Assembly (NCBI GenBank): GCA_913009875.1
Contig: CAJVYS010000020.1
Span: 1 to 36,028 of the forward strand
Length of the DNA stretch: 36,028 bases
Direction of reading: 5' to 3'
Origin: an uncultured Gammaproteobacteria bacterium
Lineage (GTDB): Bacteria > Pseudomonadota > Gammaproteobacteria > SZUA-152
Part shown: in pieces, positions 7,601 through 15,795 of the stretch
Position numbering within the stretch: the first letter of the stretch is position 1
Layout of the letters: every line of letters starts with the position of its first letter
The notes under the pieces: model-generated
Told to the model about the DNA's origin: nothing
The model's database searches: none
The model's input: only the letters and a program-made list of their open reading frames with translations
Position numbers and translations under genes: made by a program

Positions 7601-8257
7601 ATGAAAATAAAACACTTTTCAAGCAGCCTGTTAGCAGTTGGATTATTGATTGCCAACAATGCTAGCGCCACAGTGCTGGATTTTGCGGGCCTCGGGCTTA
7701 GCAATTGGGAAAGCATTCCCCAGACCTATGGGGATAACACAGGTACCACCCCGAATGTCGGGGTATCTTATAGTGTCGTTGATGGTTCAGGAAACCCCCA
7801 CGCAACCGAGTCAATCGAATACTGGAACACCCCGCAGTATGGTGACCTTTTTGATGTGGCTTATTCTGGTGCCAATGGCTGGTACGCAAAGATAACATTG
7901 ACTCCAGATTCTGGATTCGATGTTATTTTGAATAGCTTTGATATGGCCGGCTATCCTCAAACAAACCTTGCTTTAGCTTCTCTTGAGGTACTTTCTGGTA
8001 GTGGAGCCCAGCTGTGGGATTCTGGTGTTACTACGATACTTGGCGCCGGCCCAACACATAATAGCTTTTCTCCAAATATCACTTCATCGGGCCCTATCAG
8101 TATTGTATGGGGAACTAATTGGAATATAGGCATCGATAACATTAATTTTAGTCAGAGGCAGACTCAGGGAGGAATCCCTGTGCCTGAACCCACTACCCTT
8201 GCACTATTGGGCCTCGGTCTAGCCGGACTTGGTTTCCGGAGAAAGAGACGAGATTGA
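7601..8257 (+). CDS. PEP-CTERM exported protein
   Basis: 218 residues. The signal peptide (MKIKHFSSSLLAVGLLIANNASA) is followed by a beta-rich domain of no clear family (WYAKITLTPDSGFDVILNSF, SGPISIVWGTNWNIGIDNI), then a PEP-CTERM sorting signal VPEPTTLALLGLGLAGLG and the basic tail RRKRRD. I chose the ATG at 7601 because GGCGAAGGAAA lies just before it and the signal peptide starts there; an upstream ATG at 7541 would place 20 extra residues before the signal. It is predicted to be exported and processed by an exosortase encoded elsewhere. It is divergent from, and probably co-regulated with, the other PEP-CTERM gene. A terminator follows 29 bases after the stop. Confidence 0.88.
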   Translation: MKIKHFSSSLLAVGLLIANNASATVLDFAGLGLSNWESIPQTYGDNTGTTPNVGVSYSVVDGSGNPHATESIEYWNTPQYGDLFDVAYSGANGWYAKITLTPDSGFDVILNSFDMAGYPQTNLALASLEVLSGSGAQLWDSGVTTILGAGPTHNSFSPNITSSGPISIVWGTNWNIGIDNINFSQRQTQGGIPVPEPTTLALLGLGLAGLGFRRKRRD

Positions 8258-8286
8258 CAAAGCCGGAATTGTAAAGTGGTAAGTGG

Positions 8287-8309
8287 CCCCACTTCGGTGG
8301 GGTTTTTTT
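8287..8309 (+). terminator. Rho-independent terminator
   Basis: CCCCAC-TTCG-GTGGGG followed by seven T, 29 bases after the second PEP-CTERM gene. Between it and the sulP stop only a degenerate GGATTACG...CCCTACG-type repeat (about 8339-8369) is visible. Confidence 0.9.
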
Positions 8310-8407
8310 GCCTGAGATTAAAGATGCTGGATCCAGCGGATTACGGCTATCGCTTAACCCGCCCTACGCCATTCTGCCTGGCGTGTTCGATCTGTGCATG
8401 CACACCA

Positions 8408-8434
8408 CCCTCAGGCCAGCTTGTCGTCGGCGAC
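8408..8434. repeat. 27-bp direct repeat, right copy (att-like)
   Basis: Exact copy of 5554-5580. It covers the last seven sense codons, the TGA stop and three bases beyond sulP on the minus strand. The gene is intact here, so this copy is probably the one belonging to the host chromosome. Confidence 0.85.
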
Positions 8435-9940
8435 AAAATACTTCGGATCTTCGATCACGTTCACTTCTACCAGATCACCGGCCTTTTTCAGCAGCCTGGT
8501 GCACTCCGGGCTGAGGTGGCGCAGGTGCAGGCGTTTGCCGGCCTTCAGGTAACGCTCGGCCAGGGAGTCGATGGCCTCGATGGCGGAGTGGTCGGTGACG
8601 CGGGCGTTCTTGAAATCCACCACCACGTCGTCCGGGTCGTTCCTGGGGTCGAACAGATCCTGAAAATTGCTCACCGAGGCGAAGAATAGCGGTCCCTCCA
8701 GCTCGTAGACCTTGCCACCGAGCTCGTTCAGATAGCCCTTCACGTTGATGTGTTTGGCGTGCTCCCAGGCGAAGGCCAGCGCGGAAACAATGACACCGAC
8801 GATCACCGCTACGGCCAGATCGGTGGCCACGGTGACAGCGGAGACGAGGATCAGTACGAAGGCGTCGGTGCGCGGGACTTTTTTCAGGATACGGAAGCTG
8901 GACCATTCGAAGGTACCGATGACCACCACGAACATCACGCCCACCAGTGCTGCCAGCGGGATCATTTCGATCAGGTCGGAGGCGAACAGGATGAAGGCCA
9001 GCAGGGCCAGTGCGGCGGTGATGCCGGACAGCCGCCCGCGCCCGCCGGAGTTCACGTTGATCATGCTCTGGCCGATCATGGCACAGCCACCCATGCCGCC
9101 GAAGAAGCCGGTGGCCACGTTGGCGGTACCCTGTGCGACGCACTCCTTGTTGCCGCGGCCGCGGGTGTCGGTGAGTTCGTCGATCAGGGTCAGGGTCAGC
9201 AGGGACTCGATCAGGCCGATGGCGGCGAGGATTACCGCATAGGGCAGGATGATCATGAAGGTTTCCCAGTTCAGCGGCACCATGGGAATGTGGAATTCAG
9301 GCAGGCCGCCGGCGATGGAGGCGATATCGCCCACGGTCTTGGTGTCCAGGCCCAGGCCGATCACCAGCAGGCTGACCACCACGATGGCCGCCAGCGAGGA
9401 GGGCACGGCGCTGGTGAGCTTGGGCAGGTAGCGGATGATGGCCATGGTCAGGGCCACCAGGCCGAGCATGATCCACAGCGCATTACCCTGCATCCACTGC
9501 GTGGCGCCACCCTCGTCGCTGACTTGAAAAGACTGCATCTGCGCCAGGAAGATGACGATGGCCAGTCCGTTGACGAAGCCCAGCATCACCGGGTACGGCA
9601 CCATGCGGATGAACTTGCCCAGGCGCAGCACCCCGGCGCCGATCTGGATGATGCCCATCAGCACCACGGTGGCGAACAGGTATTCCACGCCGTGATCCGC
9701 CACCAAGGCCACCATCACCACCGCCAGCGCGCCGGTGGCGCCGGAGATCATCCCCGGGCGGCCACCGATGCAGGCGGTGATCAGACCCACCATGAAGGCG
9801 GCGTATAAGCCCACCAACGGTTCCACCCCGGCAACAAAGGCAAAGGCCACCGCCTCCGGCACCAGCGCCAGGGCCACGGTGAGGCCGGACAGAATATCGT
9901 TTTTGACATTGCGCGTGCGCGCGGCGTGGAGTTCGAACAT
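8411..9940 (-). CDS. SulP-family anion transporter with STAS domain
   Basis: 509-residue inner-membrane transporter of the SulP/SLC26 family. The N-terminus ([20 protein letters not shown]) is the family's first-helix signature, followed by about ten or more membrane segments with the conserved [11 protein letters not shown] and [20 protein letters not shown]. The STAS domain starts near [20 protein letters not shown] and occupies the last 110 or so residues, with [17 protein letters not shown] as its loop. Substrates in the family include sulfate, bicarbonate and other anions; none can be assigned. I chose the ATG at 9940 (MFELHAAR), with GAGG before it, over an upstream ATG at 9988. The 3' end is the site of the 27-bp repeat. 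Confidence 0.92.
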   Translation of the reverse strand: MFELHAARTRNVKNDILSGLTVALALVPEAVAFAFVAGVEPLVGLYAAFMVGLITACIGGRPGMISGATGALAVVMVALVADHGVEYLFATVVLMGIIQIGAGVLRLGKFIRMVPYPVMLGFVNGLAIVIFLAQMQSFQVSDEGGATQWMQGNALWIMLGLVALTMAIIRYLPKLTSAVPSSLAAIVVVSLLVIGLGLDTKTVGDIASIAGGLPEFHIPMVPLNWETFMIILPYAVILAAIGLIESLLTLTLIDELTDTRGRGNKECVAQGTANVATGFFGGMGGCAMIGQSMINVNSGGRGRLSGITAALALLAFILFASDLIEMIPLAALVGVMFVVVIGTFEWSSFRILKKVPRTDAFVLILVSAVTVATDLAVAVIVGVIVSALAFAWEHAKHINVKGYLNELGGKVYELEGPLFFASVSNFQDLFDPRNDPDDVVVDFKNARVTDHSAIEAIDSLAERYLKAGKRLHLRHLSPECTRLLKKAGDLVEVNVIEDPKYFVADDKLA

Positions 9941-10127
9941 GCTGACCTCGGGCGGGATATGCCGGCCAACGCCGGCAAAAGGGCGCATATTTTACCCGAG
10001 GCGGCGCGGGGCGGGAAGGACAGAGAGTCGTCATCGGCGCGCGGGGCGACTATATTGGGGATATCGGTCATTATCCCTTCTCAAGGGAGGGCTGTTGTAC
10101 TAACGGTGTTTACCGAGGAGGTAGCGC

Positions 10128-10490
10128 ATGAATCTGCTAAGAGAAGTCCTTGGACCAAGGTCCAAATATGACAAGAGCCTGCCGTATACCTACGAGGCCA
10201 GGGTTCCCATTCTTGAGGGGGATAAGGAATTCAATGCCTATGTCGCCGATACCATTTGCGGTCTGGTGGACTATCTGGATCGCAATGACATCACCCCGGA
10301 TGAGGTGCAGATCTTTGAGGTCTATCAGGAACGGGAGGCGCCCATCGAGATGGCGCTTTTCGCCACCGCTGACAATCAGTGGCGCTTCAGGCCGGAACTC
10401 TGCGAGTCGTTCAAGACGCATTACCCCGGGCATATCGAAGGTGGTCATTGCACCTTTGAAGACCGTGATGGCAAATGCGAAGGCCCCTGA
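10128..10490 (+). CDS. Conserved hypothetical protein
   Basis: 120-residue soluble, acidic protein with no signal peptide or membrane segment. Sequence features are ADTICGLVDYLDRNDITPDEVQIFEV, WRFRPELCESF and the ending HYPGHIEGGHCTFEDRDGKCEGP. I do not recognise the family. A strong ribosome site (GAGGAGG) precedes the ATG. It is divergent from sulP, whose start is 187 bases away, and convergent with the lipoprotein gene that follows. Confidence 0.75.
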   Translation: MNLLREVLGPRSKYDKSLPYTYEARVPILEGDKEFNAYVADTICGLVDYLDRNDITPDEVQIFEVYQEREAPIEMALFATADNQWRFRPELCESFKTHYPGHIEGGHCTFEDRDGKCEGP

Positions 10491-10571
10491 CGGGTCGCTT
10501 GATTTTACGCCTCGCCCTCGGTGATGCGATTCAGTCGTGCCGGTTGCGGAGGGTGCCGAAACGTGCCGGAA

Positions 10572-11378
10572 TCACTCGTCGAAGGAGGCAAATATGATCT
10601 TCCAGCCTTTGCCGACTTTGATCAGGTTATAGGTTGCCTTCTGGGAGTATTGCAGGTCGTCGCTGGAATCATAAAATTGCCACTGCAATTTCACGATGGC
10701 GGTGGTTCTGTTGCTGGAAAGCAGCTGGCGGTTTTTCGCCTCGATGCGGGCGATCTTGCGGTCACCGAGGCCTGCGCGGGTTTCCTTGAGGAAGGCGACG
10801 ACCTCGTCGGTGCTGCCGAGCTGGCGAACGTTGTCACCGCTGATAACGGTGGTGGGCAGGTAATACTTCCGTGCATGCTTGCGCAGGTCGGCCTCCGTCA
10901 GCGAGGCGGCATAGCTGCTGAACAGCGCGTTCATGTCGTCGCCCTCGGCGAAGATGCGCAGGACCTCCTGTGACTGGCTGGAGGAAACGTAGCGGGCCAT
11001 GTCCTCATTGAATCGACGCATCAGCCGGCGCTCGGTGTCACAGCTGTTGATGGTCATGCTGCACCAGGTTTCCATGACGATCTGATATTTGCCATCACCC
11101 AGTGGCACCTTGCTGACCGTGATATCCGTTTCCCAGTTGAAAGACTCATCGTCCGCCGCACGGGTCTGGATGCGCTCGGCGGTATCGATGCTCAACCCCT
11201 GGGGCGTCGTCTTCATGACCCACTGGCGCGCCGCATTCCAGATTTTTTCGCATTCATCGTCCGTCGTGCACACGGGGATGGTTTGCTGGAACAGCACGTC
11301 GTCTTTCAGATCGAAGGCGGTGCTTTGGCAGCCGGTCAGAAGGATAACGGCGCTGAGAATGAAAAGAGGGAATTTCAT
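10572..11378 (-). CDS. Lipoprotein with NTF2-like C-terminal domain
   Basis: 268 residues. The lipobox is LLTGC (Cys17). The middle contains CTTDDECEKIWNAARQWVMKTT and paired cysteines (WCSMTINSCDTERR). The C-terminal 110 residues (VLRIFAEGDDMNALFSSYAA to YNLIKVGKGWKIIFASFDE) have the helix-sheet pattern of NTF2/SnoaL-like domains. That fold is used for ligand binding or as a scaffold, so no reaction can be assigned. ATG start. It is predicted to be anchored in the envelope. It stands alone between convergent and co-directional neighbours. Confidence 0.8.
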   Translation of the reverse strand: MKFPLFILSAVILLTGCQSTAFDLKDDVLFQQTIPVCTTDDECEKIWNAARQWVMKTTPQGLSIDTAERIQTRAADDESFNWETDITVSKVPLGDGKYQIVMETWCSMTINSCDTERRLMRRFNEDMARYVSSSQSQEVLRIFAEGDDMNALFSSYAASLTEADLRKHARKYYLPTTVISGDNVRQLGSTDEVVAFLKETRAGLGDRKIARIEAKNRQLLSSNRTTAIVKLQWQFYDSSDDLQYSQKATYNLIKVGKGWKIIFASFDE

Positions 11379-11453
11379 GGCTTATCTTCGAGTACCGTGG
11401 GTGAGGAGTGTCAGGCCCGAGTCTATCACTTACGGTGGCTGGCGCATGACCCG

Positions 11454-11813
11454 TTATGGTGCGTCATCCAGTCGTAGCAGCTTGTAGACGATAAGATCGG
11501 GGTCGAGGTCCGCCAGCTCGATGCCCACCTGCAGGCCGAAGGGTGCCAGGGTGGCGTTGGGCGGGTGCTGAAACAGCAGTTCGCGGAACTGGCTGTAGTT
11601 GTCCGCGCTGTCGGTGAGCTGGTCGTCGCTCCCCGCGGCCAGATTGTGGCGTGCCACGGTGAAGGAAAACAGCGCCGGCAGGGTGAAGGTGAGGCGGTCG
11701 CCCGTCAGCTGCAGGCCCTCGCCGAACTGGCGCACCAGCGTCTGCATCCCGGCATCGCCGGCGGCCAGGGTGGGGAGGATGTCCTCCAGCATGAGTCGAT
11801 AGATATTTTCCAT
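11454..11813 (-). CDS. Conserved hypothetical protein
   Basis: 119-residue soluble protein: MENIYRLMLEDILPTLAAGD, then LTFTLPALFSFTVARHN, ending GIELADLDPDLIVYKLLRLD. No known motif is visible. It is transcribed away from modA, with only 70 bases between the two start codons, so the two promoters must be packed closely. I see no ModE-like box in that gap. Confidence 0.7.
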   Translation of the reverse strand: MENIYRLMLEDILPTLAAGDAGMQTLVRQFGEGLQLTGDRLTFTLPALFSFTVARHNLAAGSDDQLTDSADNYSQFRELLFQHPPNATLAPFGLQVGIELADLDPDLIVYKLLRLDDAP

Positions 11814-11883
11814 AAGGGGATTTTAACAGCCCAGCCGTGGAAGTGCTTTGTTCGCCGGGGGCAGGTTGCGGTAGGCTTGCGCC

Positions 11884-12669
11884 ATGTCTTTGTGTTTTCG
11901 ACTGTCTTCATGGTGCCGCCGGTTGTTGCCGGTTCTGCTGCTGGCGCTGCCTTGGGCTGGCGGTGCGCCGGCAGGAGAACGGCCGGGCGGTGAGGCCCGC
12001 ATCGCCGTGGCGGCCAATTTTGCCCCGGCCCTGCGCGCGCTGGTCGAGACCTTCGAGGCCCACCACGACGGGCGCATCGCCATCATTGTCGGTTCCACCG
12101 GCAAGCTGTACGCGCAGATCCACCACGGCGCGCCCTTCGACGCCCTGTTCGCCGCCGACGAACGCCGCCCGGTGCTGCTGGATAACGAGGGCCGTGCCCG
12201 TGCCGGTAGCCGCTTCACCTACGCCATCGGCCGTCTGGCTCTGTGGAGCCCGGATGCCGGGCGGGTCGATGCGGCGGGCCGGGTGCTGAGCGAAGGCCGC
12301 TTCCGCCACCTCGCCATCGCCAATCCCAAGCTGGCCCCCTATGGCCGTGCCGCACAGCAGGTGCTGGAGGCGCGCGGCCTGTGGCAGATGCTGCGGCCGC
12401 GGCTGGTGCGCGGCGAGAATGTCGGCCAGGCCTGGCAATTCGTGCACAGCGGCAATGCCGAGCTGGGCTTTGTCGCCCTGTCGCAAGTGCGCCAACAGGG
12501 GCAGGCGGCCGCCGGCTCCCACTGGGTGGTGCCGCAGGTGCTGTACGCGCCCATTGTGCAGCAGGCGGTGTTGCTGACGGACAATCCGCTGGCGGCGAAT
12601 TTTCTGCGTTTTGTGCAGGGCGACGAGGGCCGCGCTATGATCGCGTCTTTCGGTTACCAATTGCCCTAA
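11884..12669 (+). CDS. modA: Molybdate ABC transporter, substrate-binding protein
   Basis: 261-residue periplasmic binding protein. The signal peptide ends near residue 30 (LLALPWAGGAPAGE), then come RIAVAANFAPALRALVETFE, the ligand-binding segment GSTGKLYAQIHHGAPFDALF, and IANPKLAPYGRAAQQVLE. These match ModA. It binds molybdate or tungstate and delivers it to ModB. It is the first gene of modABC, with a single base between its TAA and the modB ATG. Translation starts at an ATG with no strong ribosome site; the reading frame before it is not conserved. Confidence 0.93.
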   Translation: MSLCFRLSSWCRRLLPVLLLALPWAGGAPAGERPGGEARIAVAANFAPALRALVETFEAHHDGRIAIIVGSTGKLYAQIHHGAPFDALFAADERRPVLLDNEGRARAGSRFTYAIGRLALWSPDAGRVDAAGRVLSEGRFRHLAIANPKLAPYGRAAQQVLEARGLWQMLRPRLVRGENVGQAWQFVHSGNAELGFVALSQVRQQGQAAAGSHWVVPQVLYAPIVQQAVLLTDNPLAANFLRFVQGDEGRAMIASFGYQLP

Positions 12670-12670
12670 T

Positions 12671-13330
12671 ATGCTCACCGACGCCGACCTCAGCGCCCTG
12701 CTGATCACCCTCAAGCTGGCCGGACTCACCACCCTGATCCTGTTGCTCATTGGCACGCCGCTGGCCTGGTGGCTGGCGCGCAGCCAGTGGCGCGGCAAAC
12801 CCATTATCGAGGCCGTGGTGGCCCTGCCGCTGGTGCTGCCGCCGACGGTGCTGGGCTTTTATCTGCTGATCCTGCTGGGCGCCAACGGCCCGCTCGGTGA
12901 GCACTCGCTGGCCTTTACCTTCAGCGGGCTGGTGATCGGCTCGGTGTTCTATTCGCTGCCCTTCGTGGTGCAGCCTCTGCAGGGTGCCTTTGCGGCTGTC
13001 AATCGGGGCTATCTCGAGGCTGCCGCCACCCTGCGGGCTTCACCGCGCGATACCTTTTTCTCCGTCGTCGTGCCGCTGGCGCGGCCCGGTTTTCTTACCG
13101 CCATCGTGCTGGGCTTTGCCCACACCGTGGGCGAGTTCGGCGTGGTGCTGATGATCGGTGGCAACATCCCCGGCAGCACCCAGGTGCTGTCCATCGCCAT
13201 CTACGAGCACGTCGAAAACCTCGAATATGCGCAGGCGCACTGGATCTCCGGCGGCCTGCTGCTGCTATCGTTCACCCTGCTGCTGGCGGTGTACGGGCTC
13301 AATCGACGCTTCAAGGTGGTGGGCCCGTGA
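12671..13330 (+). CDS. modB: Molybdate ABC transporter, permease
   Basis: 219-residue inner-membrane permease with about five membrane segments. It has the EAA-type loop (EAAATLRASPRDTFFSVVVPLARPGFLTA, from about residue 115) that contacts the ATPase. FLTAIVLGFAHTVGEFGVVLMIGGNIPGST is the ModB signature. It starts one base after modA and its stop overlaps the modC GTG start, so translation is probably coupled. Confidence 0.93.
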   Translation: MLTDADLSALLITLKLAGLTTLILLLIGTPLAWWLARSQWRGKPIIEAVVALPLVLPPTVLGFYLLILLGANGPLGEHSLAFTFSGLVIGSVFYSLPFVVQPLQGAFAAVNRGYLEAAATLRASPRDTFFSVVVPLARPGFLTAIVLGFAHTVGEFGVVLMIGGNIPGSTQVLSIAIYEHVENLEYAQAHWISGGLLLLSFTLLLAVYGLNRRFKVVGP

Positions 13331-14403
13331 GTCTGGAGATCCGCCAGCAGCTGACGCGCGGTGATTTCGAGCTGGCGGTGGAGGCCTGCCTGCCCGCGCG
13401 CGGCGTGACCGCCATCTTCGGCCCCTCCGGCTGCGGCAAGACCACCCTGCTGCGCGCCATCGCCGGCCTGGAGCCGCAGGTGCGCGGGCGGGTCAAATTG
13501 GGCGACGAGGTATGGCAGGATGAGGGCCATTTCCTGCCGCCGCACCGGCGCCCGCTGGGCTACGTGTTCCAGCACGCGGTGCTGTTTCCACATCTCTCCG
13601 TGCGCGGCAATCTGGACTTCGCGCGCCGCCGCAGCGGCGGCGGCCCGGGGCCGGGATTCGACGAGGTGGTCGAGCTGGCCGGTATCGGTCACCTGTTGTC
13701 GCGCGCCACGCCGAATCTTTCCGGCGGTGAGCGCCAGCGCGTGGCCCTGGCGCGGGCGCTGCTCACCGCGCCGCGCCTGCTGCTGCTGGACGAGCCGCTG
13801 GCGGCGCTGGACCGGCGGGCCAAGGCCGAACTCATGCCCTGTTTCGAGCGCCTGCACGAGAGCCTGTCGATCCCGGTGCTGTACGTATCGCACGCCATCG
13901 ACGAAGTGGCGCGGCTGGCCGATCAGCTGCTGTTGCTGGCGGCGGGCCGGGTAGAGGCCTGCGGCCCGCTGGCGGAGATGTTGACGCGACTGGATCTGAC
14001 CCCGGCCGGCAGCGAGGAGGCGCTGGCGGTGATTGAGGCCACGGTCAACGGTATCGACACCGACTATCATCTCACCCGTCTGGCCTTTGCTGGTGGTGGC
14101 GAGGGCCGCGAGCTGTGGTTGCCCGGTGACGGCCTGCCTTTGGGCCGGCGGGTACGGCTGGCGGTGCATGCGCGTGATGTCAGCCTGACCCTGCAGCCAC
14201 CGCGGCAAAGCAGTATCCTCAATATCATCCCGGTGCAGGTCGATGCCTTGTCGCCGAGCGGTCCGGCGCAGGTGATGGTGCGCCTGCGCGCTGGTGACGT
14301 GCCGTTGCTGGCGCGGGTCACGCGCAAGTCCGAGGCGGCGCTGGGTTTACGACCCGGGCAGGCGCTGTTTGCGCAGGTGAAGAGTGTGTCGCTGGTGGAG
14401 TGA
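13327..14403 (+). CDS. modC: Molybdate ABC transporter, ATP-binding protein
   Basis: 358-residue ATPase with Walker A GPSGCGKT at 32-39, ABC signature LSGGE at 131-135 and Walker B LLLLDEP at 151-157, followed by the switch His in LYVSHAIDEV. The C-terminal part (SILNIIPVQVDALSPSGPAQ to LFAQVKSVSLVE) is a molybdate-binding TOBE domain. It powers import by ModAB. GTG start, overlapping the modB stop by four bases. The operon lacks modE in this window. Confidence 0.93.
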   Translation: MSLEIRQQLTRGDFELAVEACLPARGVTAIFGPSGCGKTTLLRAIAGLEPQVRGRVKLGDEVWQDEGHFLPPHRRPLGYVFQHAVLFPHLSVRGNLDFARRRSGGGPGPGFDEVVELAGIGHLLSRATPNLSGGERQRVALARALLTAPRLLLLDEPLAALDRRAKAELMPCFERLHESLSIPVLYVSHAIDEVARLADQLLLLAAGRVEACGPLAEMLTRLDLTPAGSEEALAVIEATVNGIDTDYHLTRLAFAGGGEGRELWLPGDGLPLGRRVRLAVHARDVSLTLQPPRQSSILNIIPVQVDALSPSGPAQVMVRLRAGDVPLLARVTRKSEAALGLRPGQALFAQVKSVSLVE

Positions 14404-14575
14404 TTTTTTTGCCACAGAGATACAGAGTTCACGGCGGAAAAAGATAACCGCCAAGGACGCAAAGGAACGCAAAGACTGAAAAAAGGAAAATGTTTTAACG
14501 TTGCGCCCCTTCGTGTCCTTTGCGGTAAAAAAACTCTGTGTCCTCCGCGCCTCTGTGGCAAAAGATTTTTTGATT
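14404..14575. repeat. Palindromic MITE-like repeat, CCACAGAG type
   Basis: The ends TTTTGCCACAGAG and CTCTGTGGCAAAA are inverted copies about 14407-14419 and 14551-14563. The inner arms are imperfectly complementary, with CGCCAAGGACGCAAAGG on the left and its approximate complement CCTTTGCGG on the right. This type, built on CCACAGAG and CGCAAAG, is scattered through many environmental proteobacteria. It lies between modC and the next gene and could act as a terminator for modC. Confidence 0.7.
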
Positions 14576-14597
14576 TTCGAACAGGAATAACGAACCG

Positions 14598-14963
14598 ATG
14601 CCCGTACAGATTTTCAAACTGCGTGACGTGCCCGACGACGAGGCTGCCGATGTACGTGCGCTGTTGACCGAAAACGACATTGATTTCTACGAGACAACGG
14701 CCGGCAGCTGGGGCATATCGGCGCCGGGCATCTGGTTGAAGGACGAGTGCCATTTTGCCGAGGCGCGGGCGCTGATCGAGGTATATCAGGCCGAACGGCA
14801 GCAGCGCATGCGCGAGGAATACGAGCAGCTGAAACGGCAGGGCCGGCAACGCTCGGTGGCGCAGTTGATTGCCGAGAACCCGCTGCGCGCCATTCTCTAC
14901 CTCATCGGTATCGTGGTGATACTTTATATCTCCATCAAGCCATTCTTACATTTTGGTCAATAG
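14598..14963 (+). CDS. DUF6164-like protein with C-terminal membrane segment
   Basis: 121 residues: a cytoplasmic part (MPVQIFKLRDVPDDEAADVR, then FYETTAGSWGISAPGIWL), a charged helix (AERQQRMREEYEQLKRQG) and one membrane segment near the C-terminus (ILYLIGIVVILYISIKPFL). The first part resembles DUF2007/DUF6164-type domains, which are small and of unknown role. ATG with AGGAATAACG upstream. It is 11 bases from the globin gene and probably shares its transcript. Confidence 0.72.
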   Translation: MPVQIFKLRDVPDDEAADVRALLTENDIDFYETTAGSWGISAPGIWLKDECHFAEARALIEVYQAERQQRMREEYEQLKRQGRQRSVAQLIAENPLRAILYLIGIVVILYISIKPFLHFGQ

Positions 14964-14974
14964 GCTCCACATCC

Positions 14975-15409
14975 ATGGGCACACAGTCGCTTTTTGATGC
15001 CATCGGCGGTTTGCCGACCCTACAGCAAGTGCACAGAATTTTTTACGACAAGATCTATGCCGATCCCTGGCTGGGCAAATTCTTCGCCGGCCACGAGCAG
15101 GCCGCCATCGAGAATCGGCAGACGGAGTTCATGGCGGAGAAGATGGGCAGTGCCGAGAAATACCCCGGCAAGTCCCTGCGCCAGGTGCATGAGAACATGT
15201 ATATCTCGAATGAGCTGGTAGCGCTGCGCACAAGCTTGCTGCGGGAATCGCTGGAGGAGGCGGGGGTCGACGATACACTGGCCGGACGCTGGATGCGCAT
15301 TGATGCCGCCTTTGCTAAACAGGTGGTGAAATCTTCCGTGGCCGAGTTCTATCGGGATTATTCCTTCGCCTACAAGCAGCGCATCATTCACCCCAAGCCG
15401 CAGGGTTAG
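14975..15409 (+). CDS. Truncated haemoglobin-like protein
   Basis: 144-residue globin of the truncated (2-on-2) type. It opens SLFDAIGGLPTLQQVHRIFYDKIYADPWLGKFF, with the GG turn and the aromatic residues usual after it. LRQVHENMYISNELVALRTSLL carries the probable proximal His. Such proteins bind O2, NO or sulfide in the cytoplasm. I chose the ATG at 14975 because it gives the usual length; the frame is open further upstream but overlaps the preceding gene. It follows the DUF6164-like gene closely. A GCGGGC hairpin region follows. Confidence 0.8.
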   Translation: MGTQSLFDAIGGLPTLQQVHRIFYDKIYADPWLGKFFAGHEQAAIENRQTEFMAEKMGSAEKYPGKSLRQVHENMYISNELVALRTSLLRESLEEAGVDDTLAGRWMRIDAAFAKQVVKSSVAEFYRDYSFAYKQRIIHPKPQG

Positions 15410-15795
15410 CCGTAGTTCAAGTTAGGGATTCCCTGGGTTTTGGAGCGGGCTATGCCCGCGATCATAAAATCACCCAAAATTGCGGGCATGCCAACTCCTG
15501 CAGATGGTCACCCATAAAGTCTGTGGGCGCAGTGTTACCAAATGCAGCAGGGAAATATCTTGTCAATTCCGCGGCAATCCGCTGCGATTTATCCTCTATC
15601 CGGCTGGTGTTTCGGAACTGCTTCACACTTCTGTCAGGTTCGTCTTGTATTTTGGCTGTCGGGTATGATTACTATGTGGCCTAGGTATGAACCTTATAGT
15701 ACTCTTGTTGTAGTTGCTGCGGGATTACCCTAATAGTTTGCTGGGGAATTCGCCGTGACGACGAGAACATTAACGGTTGCTGGGAGGCATGCAAT
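15410..15795. other. 386-bp intergenic region before the multicopper oxidase
   Basis: It holds a small hairpin (GCGGGC-TAT-GCCCGC, 15445-15459) and a further inverted copy GCGGGCAT at 15482-15489, perhaps ending the globin transcript. The remaining 300 bases are AT-richer and presumably contain the oxidase promoter. I could not find a convincing -35/-10 pair or a CueR-type box. No gene is supported. Confidence 0.6.

Larger units (their letters stand above)
5554..8434. other. Probable 2.85-kb genomic insert at the 3' end of sulP
   Basis: The segment between the 27-bp direct repeats holds an XRE regulator, an ankyrin lipoprotein and two PEP-CTERM genes. It is visibly more AT-rich than the genes on either side, above all from 5830 to 8260. 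Direct repeats that copy the 3' end of a gene and leave that gene intact are what site-specific integration into a gene end leaves behind. Removing one repeat and the insert would place sulP directly convergent with the flavin reductase. No integrase is present, so mobilisation would have to be in trans or the integrase has been lost. Duplication by another recombination route is the alternative. Confidence 0.6.

Noticed and set aside
11814-11883. ModE-binding box before modA
   Set aside because: The 70-base gap has no inverted TATA-rich box of the ModE type.
15480-15795. Short reading frames before the multicopper oxidase
   Set aside because: They have no ribosome site, conserved motif or coding bias; the region is treated as a leader and promoter region.
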